This document shows, piece by piece, positions 1 through 7,657 of a stretch of DNA of 22,087 nucleotides. The DNA comes from JAQIBY01 sp964615585 (GTDB lineage Bacteria > Bacteroidota > Bacteroidia > Bacteroidales > ML635J-15): positions 1 to 22,087 of the forward strand of contig CAZTNS010000041.1 of NCBI GenBank assembly GCA_964615585.1, in the 5' to 3' direction. Position 1 is the stretch's first letter; every line of letters starts with the position of its first letter. The position numbers and the translations under genes were made by a program. A model generated the notes under the pieces. That model did no database searches, was not told the DNA's origin, and worked only from the letters and a program-made list of their open reading frames with translations.

Positions 1-71
1 CCCCGACATAAATGCCGGAGTTAATCGGCTCTAATTGAGTACACGCTTAACCCCCGTCCTTCAGGTCGGGG
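1..71. repeat. Two tandem palindromes, possible REP/IS200-like repeat end
   Basis: Bases 1-20 form an imperfect hairpin with 9-base arms (7 of 9 pairs) around AA. Bases 52-71 form a better one: CCCCG, an unpaired base, CCT, a two-base loop, AGG, an unpaired base, CGGGG. Both carry a CCCCG-type foot, so they look like two copies of one palindrome about 50 bases apart. Paired GC-rich hairpins of this kind are known from REP elements and from the ends of IS200/IS605-type elements, but no transposase is visible here. They lie beyond the 3' end of the leftward operon and could also act in transcript termination. The element's identity is inferred only. Confidence 0.45.
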
Positions 72-241
72 TGATAAGAATAGGAAAGATGGAATGGGCT
101 TTAGCCCTGACAGTATAATTTTTATTGACGAGCGTTTATTTTTTCTAATTCTTAATTTTTACTCAACAGTAATAATTCAATCATTACCATTACCCACTAA
201 GTTTGCAGTAGAACCATATTTTATTTTGTACCCGTGTTTTT
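72..241. other. AT-rich gap downstream of leftward operon
   Basis: Nothing supportable was found here. The 61-codon plus-strand reading frame that starts at 94 has no recognisable features and runs into the end of the opposite gene. No clear intrinsic terminator follows the stop codon at 242-244. Confidence 0.4.
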
Positions 242-2389
242 TTAGGATGAAACAGTTTTTTTCTGAAACCACAACGTGATCAGGCCGGTAATGATAAACA
301 AACCAAGCGGCATGTAAAACCCGAGAAATGGGATAAACAGCAGGGGAATGATGAGGTTGCCGAAAAGCCCTCCAATAAGGTCGTTTACATAAAGACCAAT
401 ACCTGATCCTGTGCCCGAATGTTCGGAAGCTGCCGAATTAAATGCAAAGGTGGTGCCTGTGTATGCCCCTGCCAGGAACATTCCAATAAACGCAATGATA
501 CGGGCCCTGAATAAAAACATAGCCACCAGCAAGGCAATGACAATAAGCAAGATCACAAAAGGCCATGATCTTGTTATTGACCGCGGGTTTATCATGAGGC
601 CGGCAACGAGGCCAACCATAAACAAGGCTACCAGCATACCGATAAGCAAATATATGTTACCAAAATGCAATTGATACAAATAAATGAACATCATCTGCGC
701 TGCTATCCCTGTGAAGCCAGCATGAAAAACAATACCTCCATATGGTTCTCTGCGTATGTAAAGGGAAAATAATAATCCCGTTATGATTACGGTGATGATC
801 TGCCACATCAGCAGGTTATCGAATATTTTACCGGCTGTGTGCATAACAGAAGAAGCGGTGTTGACAGAATACCCTTCCACCATGGTCAATAGCCCTGCCA
901 GGTATATCACAGGTTTATTGAAAGACAACCGGTGATCGTAGTTTTTCATCGCATCCACACCGATTTGCTTTGCATTACTCAAGCGTGTACCAACATTGAA
1001 TTGATTAAAGTACATAGATGTTACTCCATGTTTTTGCAGGTTGTTTTCCAGGTTACTGAATGAGGTGATCAGTTTGGTTTCAGAGCCAAGCAGTATTGTG
1101 TAATTGTCAAGCGCAAAAATGCCTGCATAATTAAAAACACTGTCCATGCAGTTATTAACGCTGCCTTTAAGCACACGGTTCACGCGGCCTGCATAAGCAG
1201 ACTCACTGCTGAACATAAGGCTAAGCACTCCCTCCTGTTTTAACCCTTGTTTCATGATTTTTACATTCATTGGGAAATACAACAGTGCGTTTTCCATCAA
1301 CGATGGTTTTTGTTCACTGAAATAAATCAGATCGTATGATCCTGTGTTGTTGAGCAGATGGTTTTGCATGGAAGCATGCACAATGTTGATTTTGTCTTGC
1401 CGGAACATCTCTTTTACGTGATCGGGAAAACCTTTGCGCAACTCTTCAAAATACACCGGATCACTGATCAGGAGAGTGGCCGTGTATTTTTGGATGAAAC
1501 TAAGGGCATCCAGTAAAGGCAAGGTGTTATCTCCGGCAATCAAAATGTCAGGGCTTATGTTCTGTACCTGTGATAAGGCAGGAAAAAATGCTTCTTCAGC
1601 GGCAGCCGGTGGTTTAGCCGTGTTTACAGGTGATCCCTGAAACAATCGCATTTTTTCGCCGTGCTTTTTCGATACCAAAACATCCATTTGACCGGAGGGC
1701 GTCTGAATGGTGGTTTCATAATGATACGACGGAAACAAGGTTTCCCAGGTGTGTTTTTGTATCCAGGGGTAAAGCACCAGCAACACAGGAAGAAGCACCG
1801 TCAGCAGGATGTGTTTTAGGTTAGGTTTGTAGCACAACAACAGGACAAACAGGGTAAGCAGCACAGCAGCCATGAGGTAAAAATCGGAGAAAACATACAC
1901 CACAAAGCTAGAGGCAGCACCGGCAAGAAAAAAAGCGGCTGCTTCTATCTTGTATAGACGAAGTACCGGTTGTGAACCTTTTTTGAATATGACAAATTGC
2001 GAAAATAACCATCCGTTGTAGAAACTTGGTACAAATATACACAGTGCGGTCAGAATGATGCCGATGATAAGTGATTCGGTGGTTTTTACCGACAGAAGCA
2101 AAGGTCTGATAAAATGCAACCCGTAATAAAACACCATAACAATCACGCCGTAAGCATAGATAGCAGCCCCCATATTTTTAGCTGAAGTATTTTGATGTTT
2201 TCCGTAATAAACACCAAGGCCATTTCCTGCCAGCCAGAAAAAGAGAAATATGCTGATAACATACTCTGATTCTTCAAAAAGAAGCAGGGTTTGTCGCATA
2301 AAGATCACCTGTGTTAGCAAGGCAATGAAGCTAATGAGAAAAAACAGCGCATTCAGGTTCCTGTTTTTGGTAATCCTGTTTATTTCCAT
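242..2389 (-). CDS. 14-TM membrane protein with degenerate spermidine-synthase-like domain
   Basis: About 715 residues. I chose the ATG at 2387-2389, which overlaps the upstream stop in ATGGAAATAA; a TTG eight codons earlier is the alternative. About seven hydrophobic helices (residues 12-210) precede a soluble domain (about 215-495), and about seven helices follow (524-707). The soluble domain resembles polyamine aminopropyltransferases in layout: a beta-rich N-terminal lobe with RLFQGS, EEAFFPAL where the family has its YHE region, and a Rossmann-like part. The SAM/dcSAM glycine motif is reduced to IAGDNT (284-289). The usual catalytic aspartates in the (V/I)DxxDP region are replaced by IYFSEQKP. 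Basic residues sit at the N terminus and in the loops before TM3, TM5, TM7, after TM8 and TM10, and at the C terminus, which by the positive-inside rule puts the soluble domain outside. Third gene of a translationally overlapping operon. Function unknown; probably not an active aminopropyltransferase. Confidence 0.75.
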   Translation of the reverse strand: MEINRITKNRNLNALFFLISFIALLTQVIFMRQTLLLFEESEYVISIFLFFWLAGNGLGVYYGKHQNTSAKNMGAAIYAYGVIVMVFYYGLHFIRPLLLSVKTTESLIIGIILTALCIFVPSFYNGWLFSQFVIFKKGSQPVLRLYKIEAAAFFLAGAASSFVVYVFSDFYLMAAVLLTLFVLLLCYKPNLKHILLTVLLPVLLVLYPWIQKHTWETLFPSYHYETTIQTPSGQMDVLVSKKHGEKMRLFQGSPVNTAKPPAAAEEAFFPALSQVQNISPDILIAGDNTLPLLDALSFIQKYTATLLISDPVYFEELRKGFPDHVKEMFRQDKINIVHASMQNHLLNNTGSYDLIYFSEQKPSLMENALLYFPMNVKIMKQGLKQEGVLSLMFSSESAYAGRVNRVLKGSVNNCMDSVFNYAGIFALDNYTILLGSETKLITSFSNLENNLQKHGVTSMYFNQFNVGTRLSNAKQIGVDAMKNYDHRLSFNKPVIYLAGLLTMVEGYSVNTASSVMHTAGKIFDNLLMWQIITVIITGLLFSLYIRREPYGGIVFHAGFTGIAAQMMFIYLYQLHFGNIYLLIGMLVALFMVGLVAGLMINPRSITRSWPFVILLIVIALLVAMFLFRARIIAFIGMFLAGAYTGTTFAFNSAASEHSGTGSGIGLYVNDLIGGLFGNLIIPLLFIPFLGFYMPLGLFIITGLITLWFQKKTVSS

Positions 2390-3600
2390 ATGCCATTGAT
2401 TGGTTTTTCGCAATATTCACAATTGCCTTCGGGGGTAACGTGAAAAGAGTTGATCAAATAGCCGCTGCGGTCAATGATCTTTTTGCCGCAATGCGGACAA
2501 AAACTGTCTTCCGCATCAGTGTTTCGTACATTACCAAGATACACATGTTTTAATCCTGTTTCCTGAGCGGTTTTCCGGGCAAATTGCAAGGTTTCAACGC
2601 CGGTAGCAGGTTTTGATTTCATCTTGTAATGCGGGAAGAACCTTAAAAAATGTACGGGGGTGTCATCCCCTGTGTTGTTAATTACCCAGTTGGCAAAATC
2701 TTTAAAGTCTGCTTTGGTATCGTTTTCGCCAGGTATCACAAGGTAACTGATTTCCAGCCACATCCCTTCTTCGTGCATCACTTTGATGGCATCAAGCACC
2801 GGATCAAGTTCTCCTGTATTGAACTCCCTGTAAAATTCATTATCCGGCCCTTTGATGTCAACGGTTGCTGCATCCATATATTTTGCCAGTTCCCGCATTG
2901 GTTCTTTATTGATATAGCCTGCAGTGACCATGGTGTTTTTTATGCCGTTTTTTTGTGCGAGTTTTGCTGTTTCCAGCATGTATTCATAAAATATTATCGG
3001 GTCATTGTAGGTGTATGAAATGATTTCTGCTCCGTTTTTTTTCGCTAGACGCACCAAATCTGCAGGAGGTACCACCCTGATATCTTCCATTTCGAAGGGT
3101 GACAACTGGCTGATTTGCCAGTTTTGGCAATTCCTGCATTTTAAATTACAGCCTGCAGTTGCAATCGAAAGTGTTTTTTCTTTGGGGTGAAAATGAAAAA
3201 AGGGCTTTTTTTCGATGGGGTCAATGTGCATCGTAATGGGACGTGCATAAACAAGCGACCGTAGTTTGCCTTCTACATTGGCACGTACCCTGCAATCCCC
3301 AACTTCACCTTCTTCAAGAAAACATTTGTGCGGACACAGGCGGCACACCACTTCACCTGAGTTGCCAAATTTGTCGTAATGCATGGCTTCTTTCATAGAT
3401 AGATTGTGTTCTTCCACCATCTCCCGTGTGATGCCTTTTTTAGGTGCAGGAGATAGAGAGGCTTCTGATTTGCTGCTACCAGTTGGTGGTTGTTGAACCT
3501 TGTTGTTCTCAGAGGTTCTGTCAGGTAATAAAAGAAACCCCAGTATAATTCCAATGATTATAAGGAATCCTCCTGTTATGATTGCATATTTATTCTTCAT
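2380..3600 (-). CDS. amrS: AmmeMemoRadiSam-type radical SAM enzyme, membrane anchored
   Basis: 406 residues. The radical SAM motif CxxxCxxC is at C151, C155 and C158 (CNLKCRNC). Before it lies a cysteine cluster typical of this family: C86, C89, C93 and C103 in CRLCPHKC and GDC. The C terminus has a zinc-ribbon-like pair, CPHC and CEYC. The family is related to pyruvate formate-lyase activases and usually occurs with Memo and AMMECR1 proteins; its reaction is not established to my knowledge. Residues 5-25 are a strongly hydrophobic segment preceded by two lysines and followed by a polar linker rich in Ser, Pro and Lys to about residue 60. It looks like an uncleaved signal anchor, which would place the enzyme domain outside the cytoplasm. 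Its start overlaps the upstream stop by 11 bases (ATGAAGAATAA) and its stop overlaps the next gene, so translation is probably coupled. Confidence 0.88.
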   Translation of the reverse strand: MKNKYAIITGGFLIIIGIILGFLLLPDRTSENNKVQQPPTGSSKSEASLSPAPKKGITREMVEEHNLSMKEAMHYDKFGNSGEVVCRLCPHKCFLEEGEVGDCRVRANVEGKLRSLVYARPITMHIDPIEKKPFFHFHPKEKTLSIATAGCNLKCRNCQNWQISQLSPFEMEDIRVVPPADLVRLAKKNGAEIISYTYNDPIIFYEYMLETAKLAQKNGIKNTMVTAGYINKEPMRELAKYMDAATVDIKGPDNEFYREFNTGELDPVLDAIKVMHEEGMWLEISYLVIPGENDTKADFKDFANWVINNTGDDTPVHFLRFFPHYKMKSKPATGVETLQFARKTAQETGLKHVYLGNVRNTDAEDSFCPHCGKKIIDRSGYLINSFHVTPEGNCEYCEKPINGIWK

Positions 3601-5128
3601 GATTATTTAAAATTTCAGATTCAGTAAATACAATGGCTTCGTATGTAAATAAGTCCGCATTTTTCCAGCCTTCAGCGCCAATGCCGGCCTTATACTGTGA
3701 ACAATGGCTGATGAACTCTTCTTTTGTCCAATCCCGGCCTTCAGCTACCTGTGGAAGGTATGTGCCGCTGTTCCTGCCTTTTTTTATGTAAATCCCGTGT
3801 TTTCTGAGTTCAAATTTATCAATGGATTCAATGGGTTTCAAAGGCGTTAAGATAGATATTTCTATGTCGATATCATCAAGTTCCTCAAAAGTTACCGCGG
3901 AAAAGCGATTGTCATAAAGTGCTGCCGACACGGCCATTTGCTGTACGGTGTTTACCAGCGGATCATTGCTTTTGAAATTCCCGATGCAACCGCGCAGCTT
4001 GTCATTTTTATTCAGTGTGACAAAACAACCGAGCTTCCTTTGAAGGTTAGCAGGAAAAGTGTCAGGGTTTATTTCCGGCAACAAATCGTTTTTCAATCGT
4101 TCTTCGAGGGTATAACGAGCAAGTTCAAGCAAGGTTTTCTTCTCATTGTGGTTTAAATTGTACCCTCCGGTATCGTTTGTGGGGTTGCTGTGGTTGCCAC
4201 TGTTATTGTTATCTGTGATTTGCATAGCCCAGTAACCAACAACCCTGTTTTTATCTCCGTATTGGCTTTGTGATGAATTTTTATACTCCAGCAGCTCCAC
4301 TGCATGTCCTTTGGATTCAACAAGGTACAGCATGACCATCATGGGGCTATAACCACAAAGGCTGGTTTGCAGGTTTTTTATGCCTGAACCTGCATTTTTA
4401 CTCACCTGATTATAGAGGTTATCAGCGTTTCCTGTGGTTATTGCTTTGGCCGTGAGGCTGTCCACATCGCAAGCCTCCTCGTGCGGGGGGTAGTGGGAAA
4501 AGTCTGTACTGATAACAAACAGGTTGTCTTTTGTGTAATACCGTTCCAGCGCATCTGCAATGTTGTTTAATTGCGACCGGTTGTTTGTGTTTATTAAAAT
4601 GGGAACAATCTTAAAATCGTTTTCCAGATGGTATTGTAAAAATGGTAGCTGTACTTCAATGCTGTGTTCCTGTATATGTGCATCTTTCTTGTATGAAAAC
4701 AACGATGACTCAGTCAGTTTTTTTGCAATTTCCGTGTTTACATCCACGTTGCCTAATGGTGTCTGGTAAGCATCCCCGGTAAAAACAGAGGCATTTTCAA
4801 CACGAACGCGATGTGCCGGAGCCAGAATAAAAACATTTTGGATGTTTCTGTTTTTGTCAATTTGCTGATAAGCCGTAGCCGCTACAGAACCAGAGAAAAC
4901 ATAGCCTGCATGCGGTACAACAAGTCCCCTTACAGTCCCCTTTTTGTGGGGATTATCCTTATTGAAAAATGCTTTGATCTGATTTGTCAGTTCCGTTTTA
5001 TCGACAGGATAAAATTTATCTGCAAATTGGGCTTTACGAATGTTTACATCTTCAGAGGTTGTCTGTGCCTGACACCCTGCCAGAATGAGCATGATTGGGG
5101 CAATGCACAATATTTTACAGTATTTCAT
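3590..5128 (-). CDS. Memo-AMMECR1 fusion lipoprotein (AmmeMemoRadiSam B+A)
   Basis: 512 residues from the ATG at 5126-5128. A further upstream ATG (5165-5167) lies inside the predicted -7 promoter element, and starting there would bury the signal peptide, so the downstream start is preferred. Residues 1-19 form a lipoprotein signal with lipobox LAGC (Cys19). Residues about 25-305 are a Memo domain with VPHAGYVFSG, EHSIEVQLPF, DFSHYPPHEEA and CGYSPM. These keep the two His and one Cys (about H73, H155, C258) that match the metal-binding set of Memo proteins. A Ser/Asn/Gly-rich linker follows, then an AMMECR1 domain (about 328-505) with the hallmark LRGCIG. Fusion of the two partners strongly supports a joint function. 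The export signal means the fusion should sit on the periplasmic side of a membrane. First gene of the operon. The molecular activity is unknown. Confidence 0.9.
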   Translation of the reverse strand: MKYCKILCIAPIMLILAGCQAQTTSEDVNIRKAQFADKFYPVDKTELTNQIKAFFNKDNPHKKGTVRGLVVPHAGYVFSGSVAATAYQQIDKNRNIQNVFILAPAHRVRVENASVFTGDAYQTPLGNVDVNTEIAKKLTESSLFSYKKDAHIQEHSIEVQLPFLQYHLENDFKIVPILINTNNRSQLNNIADALERYYTKDNLFVISTDFSHYPPHEEACDVDSLTAKAITTGNADNLYNQVSKNAGSGIKNLQTSLCGYSPMMVMLYLVESKGHAVELLEYKNSSQSQYGDKNRVVGYWAMQITDNNNSGNHSNPTNDTGGYNLNHNEKKTLLELARYTLEERLKNDLLPEINPDTFPANLQRKLGCFVTLNKNDKLRGCIGNFKSNDPLVNTVQQMAVSAALYDNRFSAVTFEELDDIDIEISILTPLKPIESIDKFELRKHGIYIKKGRNSGTYLPQVAEGRDWTKEEFISHCSQYKAGIGAEGWKNADLFTYEAIVFTESEILNNHEE

Positions 5129-5164
5129 AGTTTTACGTTGATTTATAAACACAGAAAACATAAA

Positions 5165-5196
5165 CAAATTTAGTGTATTTTCTACTGTTTCACAAA
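5165..5196 (-). promoter_or_regulatory. Candidate promoter of the Memo/AMMECR1-rSAM operon
   Basis: On the minus strand, TTTG (5193-5196) is followed after 20 bases by TAAATTTG (5165-5172), matching the Bacteroidota -33/-7 consensus TTTG...TAnnTTTG. Transcription would start near 5158, about 30 bases before the chosen ATG. This argues against translation from the upstream ATG at 5165-5167. Confidence 0.6.
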
Positions 5197-5211
5197 ATAT
5201 TATAACACCAT

Positions 5212-5231
5212 GCGAATGGACGGATATTCGC
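5212..5231. promoter_or_regulatory. Inverted repeat GCGAAT-N8-ATTCGC in divergent control region
   Basis: Two perfect 6-base arms are separated by 8 bases, upstream of the -33 element of the leftward operon. It could be an operator, but with arms this short chance is possible. Confidence 0.3.
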
Positions 5232-5253
5232 CTGATTTTGCTTTATTCACACA

Positions 5254-5274
5254 GGTTTTGTAAATTTACAAACC
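5254..5274. promoter_or_regulatory. Perfect 16-base palindrome, possible operator
   Basis: TTTGTAAATTTACAAA (5257-5272) is a perfect palindrome. It extends to GG...CC on both sides if one extra T on the left is bulged out. It lies between the divergent amr-type operon and the helicase gene, about 60 bases upstream of the predicted -33 element of the former and about 70 bases before the start codon of the latter. This is the usual form of a dimeric regulator's site. No regulator gene is adjacent. Confidence 0.4.
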
Positions 5275-5345
5275 ATTATACCGTGCATTGATATATACAC
5301 ATACCACGAGGTTTTTGTTTGCTCATCATTCGATCAATATGATTT

Positions 5346-7631
5346 ATGAATAAAACAAGCAGTAAGTCGGAAAAAGACAAGAGAGATTACAATGCAGCCG
5401 GCATCGCCGCCGGTTTTGTAAACAGTACAGATCAGCATATTTTTCTCACAGGCAGGGCAGGGACAGGAAAAACCACTTTCCTGAAGCGCATCGTCAACGA
5501 TACGCATAAAAATGCGGTTGTTGCTGCACCTACAGGCATTGCGGCTATCAATGCCGGGGGTGTTACGTTGCACAGTTTGTTTCAATTGCCACTGGGGATT
5601 TTTATTCCTTCCAACCGTGAGATTAATCCGGGGGAGCTGGATGTTGAAATAAATACCCCTTCTACTGTCATGAAACACCAGCGATTGAGTAAACCAAAGC
5701 GTCAGTTGTTGCAACAAATGGAGTTGCTGATCATTGATGAAGTAAGCATGCTCAGGGCCGATATGGCTGATGCCATTGATATGGTATTGCGCACCGTGCG
5801 CCGCCGCAGAAACATCCCTTTTGGCGGCGTTCAACTCTTGTTGATAGGCGATATGCAACAGCTTCCTCCCGTTGTAAAACACCGCGACTGGGATTACCTC
5901 AGCCCCTATTACAAAAGCATGTACTTCTTTGATGCCAGGGTCTTTGAAAAAAACAAACCGGTCTATATTGAACTGGAAAAGATTTACAGGCAACACGATG
6001 CTAAATTTATTGCTTTGTTAAATAAGGTGCGGGATAACCTGCTTAACAGCGAGGATATCAATCTGCTCAATACATATCACAATCCTGATCTGACTGAAGA
6101 ACAACGTGACGGTGCTGTGTATCTGACAACACATAACCGGCAGGCCGATGAGCTGAACACCAAAAAACTGAATCAACTTTCCGGTAAAATGTGGCGGTAC
6201 GATGCTGAAGTGGAAGGTGATTTTCCCGAACGCAATTATCCCGTTGAGGCGCAACTAAAACTTAAAAAAGGCGCTCAGATCATGTTCGTAAAGAATGATT
6301 ATTCCGGGGAGCAGCGTTATTTCAATGGTAAAATCGGTAAAATTGCATCCTTATGCATGGATGAAATTGTGGTTGAATTTCCTGATGGCAGCGATTCTGT
6401 AATGCTTGAGCCTTATACATGGGAAAACAAGCGGTATAAACTCGACAAATCAACCCAGGAAATTGAAGAAAAAATCATCGGAAGTTTTGAACAATATCCA
6501 ATCAGGCTGGCTTGGGCTATTACCATACACAAAAGTCAGGGATTGACGTTTGAGAAAGCCATCATAGATTTGTCAAGAACCTTTGCTCCCGGGCAGGCTT
6601 ACGTTGCCCTTTCACGGTTAACAAGCCTTGATGGACTGATTCTGGCGAAACCCATGCCGGACCACAGTTTAAAAGCCGATAAAGCATTGTCAGATTTTGT
6701 CAGGCAAACCCATGAAAAAGAAAACCTGAAGGAAACCTTGAAGCATAAGGCCTTTGACTATACGCAACGGTTTTTACTGAATGTTTTCGATTTTGGAAAC
6801 ATCATTTATCAATTGAATCAACACCTTAGAACCTATGACAAGAAAGAAGAACGATCCAAAAAACAAAAGCATAAAGGCCTGGTTGAAAATACCTTGAATG
6901 AAGTGAAACAAATTCAGGTAACAGCCATGCGTTTTCAGAATCAGGTAAAGAAACTGACATATCATCGCCGAAAGGATGATTTGATTTTTTTGAAAAAAAG
7001 GATCAGTGCGGCTAAAGGGTATTTTTATCCTATGTTAGAAAAGCATTGTCATGTTTATCATCAAATACAGGAGGATATGGAGGATGTAAAAGGAACAAAA
7101 CAGTTCAGAAATGAGCTTAAAGACATTGAAGGTTTGTTTTTTGGCAAGATGAAAAGCATGGTTAAAGCCGGAATTATGCTGGATGGCCTCATTGATGGCA
7201 TAGAACCGGATGTAAAGAAAATAAAGGCCGATCAAAACAGGTTGTACACTGAGTATAACATGTCAAAAATCAAAAAAGAAACACCAAAGAAAGAAAAGAA
7301 AAGCAAAACCAGGAATGCAAAAAACCAGTCACCCAGTGCAGAGGTAAGTTTAAATTTGTATAAAGGCGGTAAAACCCCGGAAGAGGTCGCATCAGAACGT
7401 GGTTTGGCATTGTCCACAGTAGAAGGGCATCTCAGTCAGTGTGTCAGTAAAGGGCTGCTTCCGGCCACGGAGTTTGTCAGTAAAACCTGTATTGATGAGG
7501 TGGTTAAAGCGTATCACGATACAGGAAGTCCAAAGCTATCAGATATCCGACAAAAACTGGACAACAAGTATTCGTATTCTGAGATGCGGTTTGCCCTGTC
7601 AGGTTATTTTGCCGGCCTTAAAAATGAGTAA
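5346..7631 (+). CDS. Pif1/RecD-like DNA helicase with C-terminal HTH domain
   Basis: 761 residues, superfamily 1B helicase. Visible motifs: Walker A GRAGTGKTT (36-44), motif Ia APTGIAAINAGGVTLHS (61-77), Walker B IIDEVSM (129-135), motif III GDMQQLPP (168-175), a RQ-containing motif IV (IYRQHDA), and near residue 400 TIHKSQGLTFEKAIID followed by AYVALSRLTSLDGL (motifs V and VI). Past the helicase core is a long charged helical region, then a Lys-rich linker (KKETPKKEKKSK), then about 95 residues resembling the HTH_40 domain found at the C terminus of RecQ-type helicases (KTPEEVASERGLALSTVEGHL). This Pif1-like core plus HTH tail is familiar in Bacteroidota. Expected to be a cytoplasmic 5'-3' DNA helicase in replication or repair. 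It stands alone, convergent with the next gene. No clear promoter was found; the palindrome at 5257-5272 lies just upstream. Confidence 0.9.
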   Translation: MNKTSSKSEKDKRDYNAAGIAAGFVNSTDQHIFLTGRAGTGKTTFLKRIVNDTHKNAVVAAPTGIAAINAGGVTLHSLFQLPLGIFIPSNREINPGELDVEINTPSTVMKHQRLSKPKRQLLQQMELLIIDEVSMLRADMADAIDMVLRTVRRRRNIPFGGVQLLLIGDMQQLPPVVKHRDWDYLSPYYKSMYFFDARVFEKNKPVYIELEKIYRQHDAKFIALLNKVRDNLLNSEDINLLNTYHNPDLTEEQRDGAVYLTTHNRQADELNTKKLNQLSGKMWRYDAEVEGDFPERNYPVEAQLKLKKGAQIMFVKNDYSGEQRYFNGKIGKIASLCMDEIVVEFPDGSDSVMLEPYTWENKRYKLDKSTQEIEEKIIGSFEQYPIRLAWAITIHKSQGLTFEKAIIDLSRTFAPGQAYVALSRLTSLDGLILAKPMPDHSLKADKALSDFVRQTHEKENLKETLKHKAFDYTQRFLLNVFDFGNIIYQLNQHLRTYDKKEERSKKQKHKGLVENTLNEVKQIQVTAMRFQNQVKKLTYHRRKDDLIFLKKRISAAKGYFYPMLEKHCHVYHQIQEDMEDVKGTKQFRNELKDIEGLFFGKMKSMVKAGIMLDGLIDGIEPDVKKIKADQNRLYTEYNMSKIKKETPKKEKKSKTRNAKNQSPSAEVSLNLYKGGKTPEEVASERGLALSTVEGHLSQCVSKGLLPATEFVSKTCIDEVVKAYHDTGSPKLSDIRQKLDNKYSYSEMRFALSGYFAGLKNE

Positions 7632-7637
7632 ACCCTG

Positions 7638-7654
7638 CAAAATCCAAGGTTTTG
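7638..7654. terminator. Weak hairpin between convergent genes
   Basis: CAAAA, a bulged T, CC, AA, GG, TTTTG form a small hairpin in the 26-base gap between the helicase and mutase stop codons. The position suits a shared terminator, but the loop is only two bases and no clean T-run follows, so support is weak. Confidence 0.2.
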
Positions 7655-7657
7655 TTG

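Noticed and set aside
94..279. 61-codon plus-strand reading frame at the left edge
   Set aside because: No recognisable features, AT-rich low-complexity peptide, and it overlaps the end of the opposite gene.
2390..2413. TTG start eight codons upstream for the 14-helix protein
   Set aside because: It would lengthen the overlap with the radical SAM gene to 34 bases; the ATG at 2387-2389 gives a compact coupled overlap like that of the preceding gene pair.
5129..5167. Upstream ATG for the Memo-AMMECR1 fusion
   Set aside because: It falls inside the predicted -7 promoter element and puts 13 residues in front of a good lipoprotein signal peptide.
5334..5996. 220-codon minus-strand frame opposite the helicase
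   Set aside because: Shadow of the strongly supported helicase coding frame; no domain of its own.
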